A stretch of DNA of 64,000 bases from Janthinobacterium sp. CG3 (GTDB taxonomy: Bacteria > Pseudomonadota > Gammaproteobacteria > Burkholderiales > Burkholderiaceae_D): NCBI RefSeq assembly GCF_000344615.1, contig NZ_KB467824.1:480445-544444 (forward strand), in the 5' to 3' direction. The notes beneath the pieces are model-generated. The model did not search any database. It was given only the letters and a program-made list of their open reading frames with translations, and was not told where the DNA came from. Shown here piece after piece: positions 48,301 to 56,318 of the stretch; the stretch's first letter is position 1; each line of letters opens with the position of its first letter. The position numbers and the translations under genes are program-made.

Positions 48301-48428
48301 TCGCCGAGGGCGTCGAGACCGAAGAGCAGGCCGCCTTCCTGCTGCGGCACGGCTGCAAGCAGGCGCAAGGCTACCTGTACAGCCGCCCGGTGGCGGCGCC
48401 CGACCTGCTGGAACGCTGGCGCCCGTGA
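45312..48428 (+). CDS. HAMP-PAS(x3)-GGDEF-EAL membrane c-di-GMP enzyme
   Basis: 1038-residue signalling protein: TM helix near 20-45, periplasmic sensor to about 165, second TM, HAMP (about 190-240), three PAS/PAC units (about 245-620), GGDEF domain with intact GGDEF near residue 694 and REGD inhibitory site, EAL domain with EALVRW near 821 and DDFGTGYSS. Both catalytic parts look functional. The start is uncertain: ATG 45312 is preferred, GTG 45297 is in frame, and neither has a clear Shine-Dalgarno. Sensor ligand unknown. Confidence 0.93.
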   Translation: MARTLYHRLRSRLSALYGLSIYGALLLVVFGGLVVPAMVGSYLLVGVHERQSAKTSLNEALQRNADILALGMQESLWNMNAESARSLVESLMRDRSVLQVQVVGQSDTQFMTVQAPPRTIGTVYRAEREILVRGERIGRIVVEMDDARSQQELREKQISYVFVLAAQLGVSMALIALFLNRRLLTPLRKLMRFSDRLSHGDFETRLDLGSNDELGRLAGQLEQMRVAIRQLFEDVGQREERFRTIVTQVPGAVFRYRPDGPIDFVSDAIEDISGYSARLFMRSTTHAWADLICPEERKAHRRAVSQTVVENTPYELEYRIIDATGTERWVAENGQPQRDEAGAPSWVDGIISDISQRKHNEMRIEGLLAEQSAILDNVMFGVMFVRRRNIVSVNRRCEELFGYQPGAMTGNSTSIVFPTAFEFDSSGERQYPSLSAGDYFNEERQYVRQDGSLFWALVSGCALDPGRAYDGSIWVYADITARKEAEEKLRLSATVLEHIADGVMVIDAKGTIVAVNPAFTQITGYGEDEALGRDATLARSGRHDADFFKNLWIELVASGFWRGEIWNRRKNGELYLEWLTFSAVRDTAGVTTHYVGVFSDITLVKESQEKLDHMAHHDPLTALPNRLLFHDRLHHALQRAGREHEQLAILFIDLDRFKNVNDTLGHHIGDELLKQVASQLSAKLREGDTLARLGGDEFIVLLENVDGQYGASLVADKLVAMFEQPFTVADHELFVTCSVGISVYPDDAVDLNMLIRNADVAMYQAKARGRNGYRFYAPSMTGEGVERLRLETFLRRSIEKNEIFLNYQPQVEIDTGRLIGVEALVRWNHPELGLVPPVRFIPLAEDSGFINQLGKWVLFEACRQMVRWQDAGLCVPKIAVNLSVKQFERGSIVNMVAEILKETGLGPERLQLEVTESVIMNTGDALVFINDLHSIGVGLAIDDFGTGYSSLAYLKKLPVQTLKIDRSFITDISTDANDEAIAIAIIQLGKSLNLSVIAEGVETEEQAAFLLRHGCKQAQGYLYSRPVAAPDLLERWRP

Positions 48429-48460
48429 ACGGCCAGCCGACAAGCGCCGCCGCGGACCGT

Positions 48461-48491
48461 GTCGGATTACGCCGCGCCAATCCGACCTACG
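48461..48491. repeat. REP-like element
   Basis: GTCGGATTACGCCGCGCC then AATCCGACCTACG, a short hairpin of the REP-like family between converging genes. Confidence 0.65.
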
Positions 48492-48511
48492 CTTTACGCC
48501 GCTGGTGTTAA

Positions 48512-49672
48512 CTATTTCAACCCCTGCGCCGCCTTGATCATATTGCGGGCGATGACGATCTGCTGGATTTGCGAGGTGCCCTCGTAAATGCGGAACAGGC
48601 GCACGTCGCGGTAGAAGCGCTCGGCCGCGTAGTCCGACACGTAGCCGGCGCCGCCGTGGATCTGCACCGAGCGGTCGGCCACGCGGCCGCACATCTCCGA
48701 GGCGAACAGCTTGCAGCACGAGGCCTCGGTCGAGACGTCCTCCTGGTTGTCGCGCCGGCGCGCGGCGTCGAGCACCATGCAGCGGGCCGCGTAGATCTCG
48801 GTCTTGCTGTCGGCCAGCATCGCCTGGACCAGCTGGAACTCGACGATCGGCTGGCCGAACTGCTGGCGCTCCATGGCGTAGCGCAGCGCGTCGGCCAGCA
48901 TGCGCTCGGCGGCGCCGACGCACACCGCGGCGATGTGCAAGCGGCCCTTGTCGAGCACCTTCATCGCCGTCTTGAAGCCGACGCCTTCCTTGCCGCCGAT
49001 CAGATTGGCGGCCGGCACGCGGCAGTTTTCGAAGATCACGTCGCAGGTGTGGGCGCCTTGCTGGCCCATCTTCTTGTCCGGCTTGCCCAGGCTTAGGCCG
49101 GGCGTGTCGCGCTCGACGATGAAGGCGGAAATGGCGCCGGCGCCGCGCTTGTCCGGGTCGGTGCGCGCCATCACGGTGAAAATGCCGGCCTCGGGCGCGT
49201 TGGTGATGAAGCGCTTGCTGCCGTTGATGACGTAGAACTCGCCGTCGCGCACGGCGCTGGTGCGCAGCGAGGCCGCGTCCGAGCCGGCGCCGGGCTCGGT
49301 CAGCGCGAACGAGCCGATGATCTCGCCGGCGGCCAGCCTGGGCAGGTAGTACTGCTTCTGCGCCTCGGTGCCGTCGATCAGGATGCCTTGCGAGCCGATG
49401 CCGTTGTTGGTGCCGATCAGCGAGCGGAACGCCGGCGCCGCGCGGGCGATCTCGAAGGCCGCCAGCACCTCCTCCTCCATCGTCAGCTCCAGGCCGCCGT
49501 ACTGCTCGGGGATGGTCAGGCCGAACAGGCCGAGTTCGCGCATCTGCGCCGCGATCGCCGGCGGAATCGCGTCGCTCTCGGCGACCGTGTGCTCGCTCGG
49601 CACCAGCACCTCGCGCACAAAGCGGGCGATGCTGTCGAGCAGAAGGGTGAGGGTTTGCTGGTCTCTGATCAT
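48512..49672 (-). CDS. Acyl-CoA dehydrogenase
   Basis: 386-residue FAD enzyme that oxidises acyl-CoA to enoyl-CoA. Family motifs: ALTEPGAGSDAASLRT (FAD/substrate loop near residue 124), MGQQGAHTCDVIFENCRVP, and the C-terminal RIYEGTSQIQQIVIARN with catalytic Glu near 364. Chain-length or branched preference cannot be judged. No electron-transfer or thiolase genes are adjacent. ATG 49672 fits the family start. Confidence 0.93.
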   Translation of the reverse strand: MIRDQQTLTLLLDSIARFVREVLVPSEHTVAESDAIPPAIAAQMRELGLFGLTIPEQYGGLELTMEEEVLAAFEIARAAPAFRSLIGTNNGIGSQGILIDGTEAQKQYYLPRLAAGEIIGSFALTEPGAGSDAASLRTSAVRDGEFYVINGSKRFITNAPEAGIFTVMARTDPDKRGAGAISAFIVERDTPGLSLGKPDKKMGQQGAHTCDVIFENCRVPAANLIGGKEGVGFKTAMKVLDKGRLHIAAVCVGAAERMLADALRYAMERQQFGQPIVEFQLVQAMLADSKTEIYAARCMVLDAARRRDNQEDVSTEASCCKLFASEMCGRVADRSVQIHGGAGYVSDYAAERFYRDVRLFRIYEGTSQIQQIVIARNMIKAAQGLK

Positions 49673-49709
49673 GGGTAGGGAAGTAGTGGGCGTGAAAACG
49701 CCGCCAATT

Positions 49710-49801
49710 AGCGGGCCGGCAACGCTGAAAAATCAAGCCACGGCAAAGAGCCGGGCTCGGACCCGAAGGTCTGCCCCGGGGCGACGCCGCTGGTTTGGAT
49801 T
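49710..49801. repeat. Dispersed repeat copy
   Basis: Begins TAGCGGGCCGGCAACGCTG and ends GGTTTGGATTCGC; about 80 percent alike to 28739-28830 by eye. Lies in the gap upstream of the acyl-CoA dehydrogenase gene. Confidence 0.7.
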
Positions 49802-49834
49802 CGCGGCGCCCGAACAAGCGCCGCGGCGCGCGCC

Positions 49835-50167
49835 TTACGCGCGAATATCGATCAAGCTGCCGAGGGCCTCGTCGGCCGCCTTGACCACGTTGGCCGACAA
49901 GTTGAACCCGGCCTTGTACACCAGCGAGCTGGTGATTTCCTTGGCCAGGTCGACGCCGTTGGCCGCGCCGGCGCCGGCCGTCGACAAATTGCGGCCCTCG
50001 ACAGACAGGGTGACGCCGCTGCCGGCCGGGCTGTTTTCCTGGAACGCCGCGCCTTGCGGCTGGAAACCCGGCGTGCTGACGTTGGCGACGTTGTTAGCCG
50101 ACATATCCAGCGCGCGCTGGTTGGCGACGATGCCGGACAAGCCGGCGCTGAGAGCGGAAATAGACAT
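49835..50167 (-). CDS. Flagellar basal-body rod-like protein (orphan)
   Basis: 110-residue protein with the N-terminal flagellar rod/hook motif (ALSAGLSGIVANQRALDMSANNVANVSTPGFQ region, residues about 5-37) and the matching C-terminal helix. It resembles FlgB/FlgC/FlgE-type tips but is far too short for hook proteins, and no flagellar genes are near. AAGGG lies seven bases before ATG 50167. May be a small accessory rod protein or a domain remnant that has been kept. Confidence 0.8.
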   Translation of the reverse strand: MSISALSAGLSGIVANQRALDMSANNVANVSTPGFQPQGAAFQENSPAGSGVTLSVEGRNLSTAGAGAANGVDLAKEITSSLVYKAGFNLSANVVKAADEALGSLIDIRA

Positions 50168-50384
50168 ATAGTTTCCCTTCTGTAATATCTGAAGTGTACT
50201 CCTTTGTTTGCGGGCGTGCCGAAACGCGCGCGCTCGCTTGTTTGAAAGCAAAGGCTACAGCGGGCCATATGCCACGAAGCACATCGTTCAAGTACGCACA
50301 CAGGTTTTAACTCATTCTGCGCGGGTGCGGCCGGTTCGCGGCGCTTTCATCCCGCGCGACCCCGTATATCCCCGTATATATATG

Positions 50385-51506
50385 TCACGGTTGCAGCGCG
50401 CGCTCCAGGTCGGCCAGCAGGTCGTCGGCGTCCTCGACGCCGACGTGCAGCCGCAGCAGCCAGCCGCCATCCGTGCCCGCGCCCGCCGGCGCGACGGCGA
50501 CCAGGCTGTGCACGCCACCCCAGCTGTTACCGAGTCGAAATAGCGCGAGCCGCCCGACGAAGCGCTCGACCGCCGCCATGTCGCCGTCCTTCAGCGTGAA
50601 CGACAGCAAGCCGTTGCCCAGCTTGTAGTCGCGCCGCCACAGCGCGTGGCCGGGGTCGCTGTCGAGCGGCGGATAGTTGACCTGCGCCACCGCGTCGTGG
50701 CCATCCAGCCAGCGGGCGATCCGTAGCGCCGAGGCGAAATGGCGCTCCAGCCTTAGCGCCAGCGTCGGCAGGCCGCGCAGCGCCAGGAAGCATTCGTCGG
50801 GCGCTACGTAATAGCCGAGCAGCTCGCAAGTGTCACGCAGCAGCGCGGCTTGGCCCCGGTCGCGGGTGGTGACGGCGCCCATCAGCAGGTCCGAGTGGCC
50901 GCCGACATATTTGGTCAGCGCCTGCACCGAGAAGTCGACGCCGACGTCGAGCGGGCGCAGCCCCAGCGGCGTGGCCCAGGTGTTGTCCATCGCCACCAGC
51001 ACGCCGCGCGCCCTGGCCGCGCGGGCCAGCGCCGGCACGTCCTGCATCAGCATGGAATTCGAGCCGGGGCTTTCGATCCACACCAGGCGCGTGTTCGGGC
51101 GCAACTGCGCTTCGAAGTCGTTTCCATATAGCGCGTACTCGACGCCCCATTTGCCGAACAGCGTGCGGGTCGCCTCCAGGTTGCCGCCGTAGACGGCCTC
51201 GGGCAGCAGCACCTGGTCGCCCGTCTTCAGCACGCTGCTGTTGACCAGCACGATGGCGGCCAGGCCGGTCGGCACCAGCACCGTCTCGCCGCCGCCCTCC
51301 AGCTCGGCCAGCTTGGCGGCCAGCGCGTGCTGCGTCGGCGTGCCGTCCTGGCCGTAGGCGTAGTGCTGGCGCGCGTCGCGGTTCAGGAACGCCGCCACGC
51401 TCGGGTAGAGGATGGTCGAGGCGTGGAACACGCCTTGCGACAGGGCCGCGTAGCCGGCGGGCGCGGCCGGCGCCGGTTGCGCCAGTTGGGTGGCCGGCTT
51501 CAGCAC
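50385..51506 (-). CDS. PLP-dependent cystathionine beta-lyase-type enzyme
   Basis: 373-residue Cys/Met-metabolism PLP enzyme (fold type I). Pyridoxal Lys in SVQALTKYVGGHSDLLMGAV near residue 199; the SPGSNSMLMQDV and MDNTWATPLGLRPLDVG motifs fit cystathionine beta-lyase, which cleaves cystathionine to homocysteine, pyruvate and ammonia. The start is GTG 51506, overlapping the isochorismatase stop by seven bases. Its operon with a GntR regulator and an isochorismatase suggests a catabolic or detoxifying role instead of housekeeping methionine synthesis. Confidence 0.85.
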   Translation of the reverse strand: MLKPATQLAQPAPAAPAGYAALSQGVFHASTILYPSVAAFLNRDARQHYAYGQDGTPTQHALAAKLAELEGGGETVLVPTGLAAIVLVNSSVLKTGDQVLLPEAVYGGNLEATRTLFGKWGVEYALYGNDFEAQLRPNTRLVWIESPGSNSMLMQDVPALARAARARGVLVAMDNTWATPLGLRPLDVGVDFSVQALTKYVGGHSDLLMGAVTTRDRGQAALLRDTCELLGYYVAPDECFLALRGLPTLALRLERHFASALRIARWLDGHDAVAQVNYPPLDSDPGHALWRRDYKLGNGLLSFTLKDGDMAAVERFVGRLALFRLGNSWGGVHSLVAVAPAGAGTDGGWLLRLHVGVEDADDLLADLERALQP

Positions 51507-52048
51507 GGCGCGTCCGCGCGGAAATCGACCGCCGCGCTGTCGCGCAGCGCCAGCGACACGCCCGGGCTGGAAAAGTCGCTCCAGACCCAGTTGTGGTGCT
51601 CGATGATTTGCGCCGCCTTCATGTGCGGGCGGTTGCGCGTGGTGTGGGCGTCGGCCACCACCACCGTCGCCAGGCCCAGGCTGGCGAGGCGGCGCACGTT
51701 GGTGTCGATGCAGAACTCGGTGGCGAAGCCGCACACGTAGACCTGCTCGATGCCCTGTTGGCGCAGGTGGCGCTCCAGCGCGCCGTTGATGAAGGCGTCG
51801 CAGGCGTTCTTGGGGCTGACGTGTTCGCCCGGCCGCGGCGCGATCGCGGCCGGGAATTCCCAGCCCGGGCTGCCGGCTTGCCACTCGCAGCCGTCGACCT
51901 GGTGCTGCACGTAGATGACCGGCACGGCGTTGGCGCGGGCCCGTTCGATCAAGCCGGCGATGCGTCCGAGCACAAGCTCGCATTGGTAGGCCGGCGGCGC
52001 CGCGAAGACGGCGTTCTGGTAGTCGATGACAACGAGGGCGGATTGCAT
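51500..52048 (-). CDS. Isochorismatase-family cysteine hydrolase
   Basis: 182-residue hydrolase with the family triad Asp9 (VVIDYQN), Lys80 (VSPKNACDAF) and Cys113 (GFATEFCIDTN). Family members cleave isochorismate, nicotinamide, N-carbamoyl compounds or biuret; which one is not clear. AGGAG lies eight bases before ATG 52048. Middle gene of the GntR / isochorismatase / PLP-lyase operon, overlapping the next gene. Confidence 0.88.
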   Translation of the reverse strand: MQSALVVIDYQNAVFAAPPAYQCELVLGRIAGLIERARANAVPVIYVQHQVDGCEWQAGSPGWEFPAAIAPRPGEHVSPKNACDAFINGALERHLRQQGIEQVYVCGFATEFCIDTNVRRLASLGLATVVVADAHTTRNRPHMKAAQIIEHHNWVWSDFSSPGVSLALRDSAAVDFRADAPC

Positions 52049-52086
52049 GGCGGGTGCTCCTGGCGCGAGGGTGGGGTGGGGGCTGG

Positions 52087-52722
52087 CTACCACAGCCAGT
52101 TTTTCTTCATGATGGCGGCGGCGCTGGCGCCGTCGCCTAGTTGCAAAGCATCGATGATGGCGGCGTGCTCGCGCACCGACTGGCGCGCCACCGGCTGGTT
52201 GCCGAAGTGGGCCAGCTCGATGCGCTCGATGCGCGGCAACAGCGTCGCCAGCAGCCGCGCCAATTCCTGGTTGCCGCTGCGCCGCACCAGCAGCGCGTGG
52301 AAGGCGCGGTCCAGCAGCGCCGACTGCGCCACGTCGGCGCCATCGATGGCCAGCGTCAGCGCGGCGTTGAGCGCGGCCAGTTGGGCCAGGTCGGCGGCCG
52401 TCAGGTGGGGCAGGGCCAACTCGACCGCGCTCGCCTCCAACGCCGCCACCACCGGGTAGAGTTGGGCCGCTTCGGCCATCGCGGCCGGCGCCACCTTGGT
52501 CCACTTGTGGAAGCGGGTGACGACCAGGCCCTCGTCTTCAAGGCGGCGCAGGGCTTCCCGCACCGGCGTGCGCGACACGCCGAGGCGCTCGGCGATGTCC
52601 TGGTCGCGAATCAATTCGTCGGGCGCCAGTTGCAGCGCGACGATCCATTGCTTGATGGTGCGGTAGACGTCCTCGCGCGCCAGGGTGCGGTGGACGGCGA
52701 GGGCGGTGGCGGGGATCGGCAT
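52087..52722 (-). CDS. GntR family regulator (FCD subfamily)
   Basis: 211-residue regulator with an N-terminal winged HTH (DQDIAERLGVSRTPVREALRRLEDEGLV) and a C-terminal all-helical FCD ligand domain. First gene of the operon with the isochorismatase and PLP lyase, and probably their repressor through the palindrome just upstream. The ligand would be a small carboxylate by family habit. Confidence 0.9.
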   Translation of the reverse strand: MPIPATALAVHRTLAREDVYRTIKQWIVALQLAPDELIRDQDIAERLGVSRTPVREALRRLEDEGLVVTRFHKWTKVAPAAMAEAAQLYPVVAALEASAVELALPHLTAADLAQLAALNAALTLAIDGADVAQSALLDRAFHALLVRRSGNQELARLLATLLPRIERIELAHFGNQPVARQSVREHAAIIDALQLGDGASAAAIMKKNWLW

Positions 52723-52744
52723 GGGCGGCTCGGTTGGCTAGTAT

Positions 52745-52756
52745 GTAATATATTAC
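52745..52756. promoter_or_regulatory. Likely GntR operator
   Basis: GTAATATATTAC, a perfect 12-base palindrome 23 bases before the GntR start, in an otherwise GC-rich area. It also contains a TATATT-like -10 on the minus strand, so a bound regulator would block the promoter. Confidence 0.5.
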
Positions 52757-52823
52757 TGATTTGTGATTGGTTTAGCAAGCATTCCCGCCCCATCCTTGAA
52801 TGCCGCTAAGTGAAGCATTTGCG

Positions 52824-52909
52824 TCGGTCGGGTTAGCCCGCAAGGGCGTACGCCGACTGGCGTCGGCGGCTCGGCGTCGGATTACGCGTGCCGCTCATCC
52901 GACCTACGG
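52824..52909. repeat. REP-like element (long form)
   Basis: Begins GTCGGTCGGGTTAGC, continues through CGACTGGCGTCGGCGGCTCG and ends ATCCGACCTACGG. The long two-hairpin form shared with 56158-56260 and 62630-62711. It occupies the middle of the nearly 400-base gap before the hydrolase gene; nothing else is seen there. Confidence 0.75.
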
Positions 52910-53116
52910 AAACTTATCTTGGCGGGCCGCCGTTGACTACCCGACAAGCCGGCCTGTGGCGGAAACGGCCCCATGTGCAAAAGAATGCTCTTAGCTATTA
53001 TTTTGATATTGCCTTTGGGAACGCACCTGCATAAAATCAAGTGATTGTCTCAGCAGCCCTGACCGGAGCGCATCATCTTTAGTCGTCGACCAAAACGCCG
53101 TCATCTGGCCCTGGCA

Positions 53117-54274
53117 GTGGTGCTGTGCAGCCTGCTGACGCCGTCGTCCGCCATCGACCCGGTGGTCATCCTCGACGGCCGCCTCAACGAAACCATCATC
53201 ATGGTGCCGGCCGGCCCCGACGGCGAGCAGCGGCTCGAAACGACGGTGTTCCGGCCCAGCGGCACCGGGCCGTTCCCGCTGCTGGTCATCAACCACGGCA
53301 AGCAGCCCGGCAACCCGCAGATGCAAAAGCGCGACCGCTTCCTCTACATGGCCACCGCGTTCGTGCGGCGCGGCTACGCGGTGATGGTGCCGATGCGCAC
53401 CGGCTTCGCCCGTTCCAGCGGCAGTTACGCCGACTACGGCTGCAACATGACCGCCAACGGCTACGCCCAGGCCGAGGACGTCCTCGACGCGATCCGCTAC
53501 GCCCGCGGCCAAAGCTGGGTCGACGCCGACCGTATCGTCGTTGCCGGCCAGTCCTACGGCGGCCTGGCCAGCATGGCGCTGGCGGCGCAGCAGGTGCCGG
53601 GGGTGCGCGGCGTGATCAATATCGCCGGCGGCCTGCGCGTCGACGGCGGCCAGTGCGACTGGCAGTCGGCGCTGGTGAAGGCCTTCGCCAACTTCGGCGC
53701 GCGCAACCAGATCGCCTCGCTGTGGATGTACGGCGCCAACGACTCCTACTTCGGGCCGCACCTGGTCGGACGCATGTACCGCTCCTTCGTCCACTCGGGC
53801 GGCACGGCGACGCTGCGCGTCTTCCCGGCCTTCAAGCGCGACGCCCACGTGATGCTGGCCAGCCGCGACGGCGAAAAAGTCTGGTTGCCCGACGTCGAGC
53901 GCTTCCTGCGACAGATCGACATGCCGACCGCCGAGGTGTACGCGGTGGCCGAGCCGCCGACGCCGGCGCGCACCGACTTTGCGTCGCTCGACGACGTCGA
54001 GGCCGTGCCCTACCTGCCCGACAGCGGGCGCGAGGCCTACCGTGAATTCCTCGGCCGGTTGACGCCGCGCGCGTTCGCGCTGTCGGCCAGCGGCGCCTGG
54101 GGCTGGGCCGAGGAGGGCGAGTCGCCCGACGAGCGCGCCGTCGCCGCCTGCCAGATCAAGAGCAGCAAGCCGTGCCGGCTGTATACCGTCGACGACTACG
54201 TGGTGTGGCCGGCCACCGCCGCCACCGCCGCCGCCGGCACCACCACCACCGCCGCCGCCGGTTCGACGGAATAG
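53117..54274 (+). CDS. Alpha/beta hydrolase (dienelactone-hydrolase-like), exported
   Basis: 385-residue hydrolase from GTG 53117. The nucleophile elbow is GQSYGG near residue 146, with a likely catalytic His near KRDAHVML. A C-terminal extension ends in an Ala/Thr-rich low-complexity tail. The codons before the GTG continue an open frame back to a stop at 53060 and encode a basic stretch (RRPKRRH) that would complete a signal peptide ending LTPSSA, with GGAG in front of ATC codons at 53072/53075; the true start may therefore be a rare ATC. Substrate unknown. Confidence 0.8.
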   Translation: MVLCSLLTPSSAIDPVVILDGRLNETIIMVPAGPDGEQRLETTVFRPSGTGPFPLLVINHGKQPGNPQMQKRDRFLYMATAFVRRGYAVMVPMRTGFARSSGSYADYGCNMTANGYAQAEDVLDAIRYARGQSWVDADRIVVAGQSYGGLASMALAAQQVPGVRGVINIAGGLRVDGGQCDWQSALVKAFANFGARNQIASLWMYGANDSYFGPHLVGRMYRSFVHSGGTATLRVFPAFKRDAHVMLASRDGEKVWLPDVERFLRQIDMPTAEVYAVAEPPTPARTDFASLDDVEAVPYLPDSGREAYREFLGRLTPRAFALSASGAWGWAEEGESPDERAVAACQIKSSKPCRLYTVDDYVVWPATAATAAAGTTTTAAAGSTE

Positions 54275-54377
54275 GAGCGGCGGCGGAATCGCGGTATCAT
54301 CGCAAGCGCTAAGGCGCGATGTTGTTGGGTATAATCATCGTTGCTGGCCAACCCATCTTTAGAGAATAACAAATCAT

Positions 54378-56111
54378 ATGGCTTCATCCCCTGAAAACCT
54401 CAGCATGGCAGTGTTCTGCGACTTCGAAAACGTCGCGCTCGGCGTGCGCGACGCGAACTACGAGAAGTTCGACATCAAGCCTATCCTGGAACGACTCCTG
54501 CTCAAGGGCAGCATCGTCGTCAAGAAGGCCTACTGCGATTGGGATCGCTACAAGAGTTTCAAGGCCACCATGCACGAGGCTAATTTCGAGCTGATCGAAA
54601 TCCCGCATGTGCGCCAGTCCGGCAAGAACTCGGCCGACATCCGTCTGGTCGTCGACGCCCTCGACCTGTGCTACACCAAATCCCACGTCAACACCTTCGT
54701 CATCATCAGCGGCGACTCCGACTTCTCGCCACTGGTGTCGAAGCTGCGCGAGAACGCCAAGCAGGTCATCGGCGTCGGCGTTAAGCAGTCGACGTCCGAC
54801 CTGCTGGTGGCCAATTGCGACGAATTCATCTTCTACGACGATTTGGTGCGCGAAAGCCGCCGCACCGCCGCCAAGCGCGAAGCACCGGCCGCCGCCGTCA
54901 AACGCACGCCGGACGAGGAAAAACACCGCAAGGAAAAATACGAGTCGCGCAAGACCCAGGCCATCGAGATGGCGGTCGAAACCTTCGACGCGCTGGTGTC
55001 CGAACGCGGCGACAGCGGCAAGATCTGGGCCTCGATGCTGAAGGAGGCGATCAAGCGCCGCAAACCGGATTTCAGCGAGTCCTACTACGGCTTCCGCACC
55101 TTCGGCAATCTGCTGGAGGAGGCGCAGGCGCGCGGTTTGCTCGAATTCGGCCGCGACGAGAAGTCCGGCGCGTATGTCTACCGCAGCAGCAACGCCCCGG
55201 GGGTGATCGACGCGATGGCCGAGCAGTCGGCCGAGGCGCCGCTGGCGCTGGAGAGCGCGGACGTGGCCGAAGCGCACGAGCCGGGCAATAGCATCGCTCA
55301 GGCCAACACCGGCGCGCAGGGCAACGCCGGCGGCCAGGGCAAGCGCGAATCGCGCCGCAACGGCCGCGGCGGGCGCAAGTCGGCCGACGGCGGGCGCAAC
55401 GAACGTGGCGCCGGCAACGGCCAGCGCGGGCGCGGCGCACCGGTGCCGGCCGGCGGGCTGGAACAGCCGGCCGAGTCGATGTTGGCCTTCGACCGCGAGC
55501 AGGAACAGCTTGAGCAGGAGCCGGAACGCGAACTGCACGCGGGCGATGCGCAGCCGGCAGCGGCCCAGCGCGAGCCGCGCCGCAACGGTCGCGGCGGACG
55601 CAACGAAAAGTCGTCGAACGGCGGCCGCGGCAAGTCCGCGCCGACCTTCGAGCCGGTGTTCGATATCGAACACGTCGTCGAGGCGGTTGACGCGATCGAA
55701 GACGAAGTCGACGTCGCCGTCGAGGCGGCCGTCGAGGTGGCCGCTGCGCAGCGCGAACCGCGGCGCAACGAGCGTGGCGGGCGCAAGCAGAAATCGGGCG
55801 CCAACGGCAATCGCAACCGCGCCGAAGCGCCGCTAGTGGAGGCTGCGCCGGAAGCGCCGGTGGCCGTGCCGGAGGTGTTGGAAGTGGTCGCGCCGGAGCC
55901 AGTTGCCGAGCCCGCCGTCGCGGAAGAAAAGCCGGCCGCCAAGGCGCGCGCGCCACGCAAGACGGCGACCCGCAAGCCCAAGTCGGACGTGGTGCCGGAA
56001 GTGCCGGTATCGCAGGCGGCCGCGGACGAAACGCCGGCCAAGTCTGCCGACAAGCCGGCGGCGCGCGCGCGTCGCTCGCGCAAAGCCGACGCTACGCCCG
56101 ACGGCGTGTAA
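54378..56111 (+). CDS. NYN-domain putative RNase with OST-HTH and RGG-like tail
   Basis: 577 residues. N-terminal NYN (PIN-like, LabA/DUF88) domain at about 8-160 with the acidic metal sites CDFENVA, SADIRLVVDALD and ISGDSDFSPLV. An OST-HTH/LOTUS-type winged helix follows at about 195-275 (IWASMLKEAIKRRKPDFSESYYGFRTFGNLLEEA). The last 300 residues are disordered, with at least three copies of an AQREPRRNGRGGR-like repeat, and end in a Lys/Ala tail. Predicted to bind and cut RNA; targets unknown. Confidence 0.88.
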   Translation: MASSPENLSMAVFCDFENVALGVRDANYEKFDIKPILERLLLKGSIVVKKAYCDWDRYKSFKATMHEANFELIEIPHVRQSGKNSADIRLVVDALDLCYTKSHVNTFVIISGDSDFSPLVSKLRENAKQVIGVGVKQSTSDLLVANCDEFIFYDDLVRESRRTAAKREAPAAAVKRTPDEEKHRKEKYESRKTQAIEMAVETFDALVSERGDSGKIWASMLKEAIKRRKPDFSESYYGFRTFGNLLEEAQARGLLEFGRDEKSGAYVYRSSNAPGVIDAMAEQSAEAPLALESADVAEAHEPGNSIAQANTGAQGNAGGQGKRESRRNGRGGRKSADGGRNERGAGNGQRGRGAPVPAGGLEQPAESMLAFDREQEQLEQEPERELHAGDAQPAAAQREPRRNGRGGRNEKSSNGGRGKSAPTFEPVFDIEHVVEAVDAIEDEVDVAVEAAVEVAAAQREPRRNERGGRKQKSGANGNRNRAEAPLVEAAPEAPVAVPEVLEVVAPEPVAEPAVAEEKPAAKARAPRKTATRKPKSDVVPEVPVSQAAADETPAKSADKPAARARRSRKADATPDGV

Positions 56112-56157
56112 GCAAACCCTCGGGGTCTCACCCCCGTGCCGCTTAGTTAAGGAATGT

Positions 56158-56260
56158 CGTAGGTCGGGTTAGCCGGAACGGCGTAACCCGGCTGGCGTCG
56201 GCGGCGGCTCGGCGTTGGATGTCGCGTTCGCCCCGGCGGCCCTGCGCATCCGACCGACGC
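56158..56260. repeat. REP-like element (long form)
   Basis: TCGTAGGTCGGGTTAGCC, then GGCGTAACCCGGCTGGCGTC, ending near ATCCGACCGACG. Lies between converging NYN and GlxA-type genes. Confidence 0.75.
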
Positions 56261-56288
56261 AACCGTCATTAGCGGCCTGTCATAGACG

Positions 56289-56318
56289 AAAAAAACCAGC
56301 GTTCGCGCTGGTTTTTTT
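56289..56318. terminator. Bidirectional terminator with UUCG loop
   Basis: Seven A, stem CCAGCG, loop TTCG, stem CGCTGG, seven T. Symmetric, so it can end transcripts from both sides; it overlaps the TAA of the GlxA-type gene. The UUCG tetraloop makes it very stable. Confidence 0.92.

Noticed and set aside
50385..51506. PLP enzyme as the ergothioneine C-S lyase EgtE
   Set aside because: Sequence fits the cystathionine beta-lyase family, and it is far from egtDB in a different operon.
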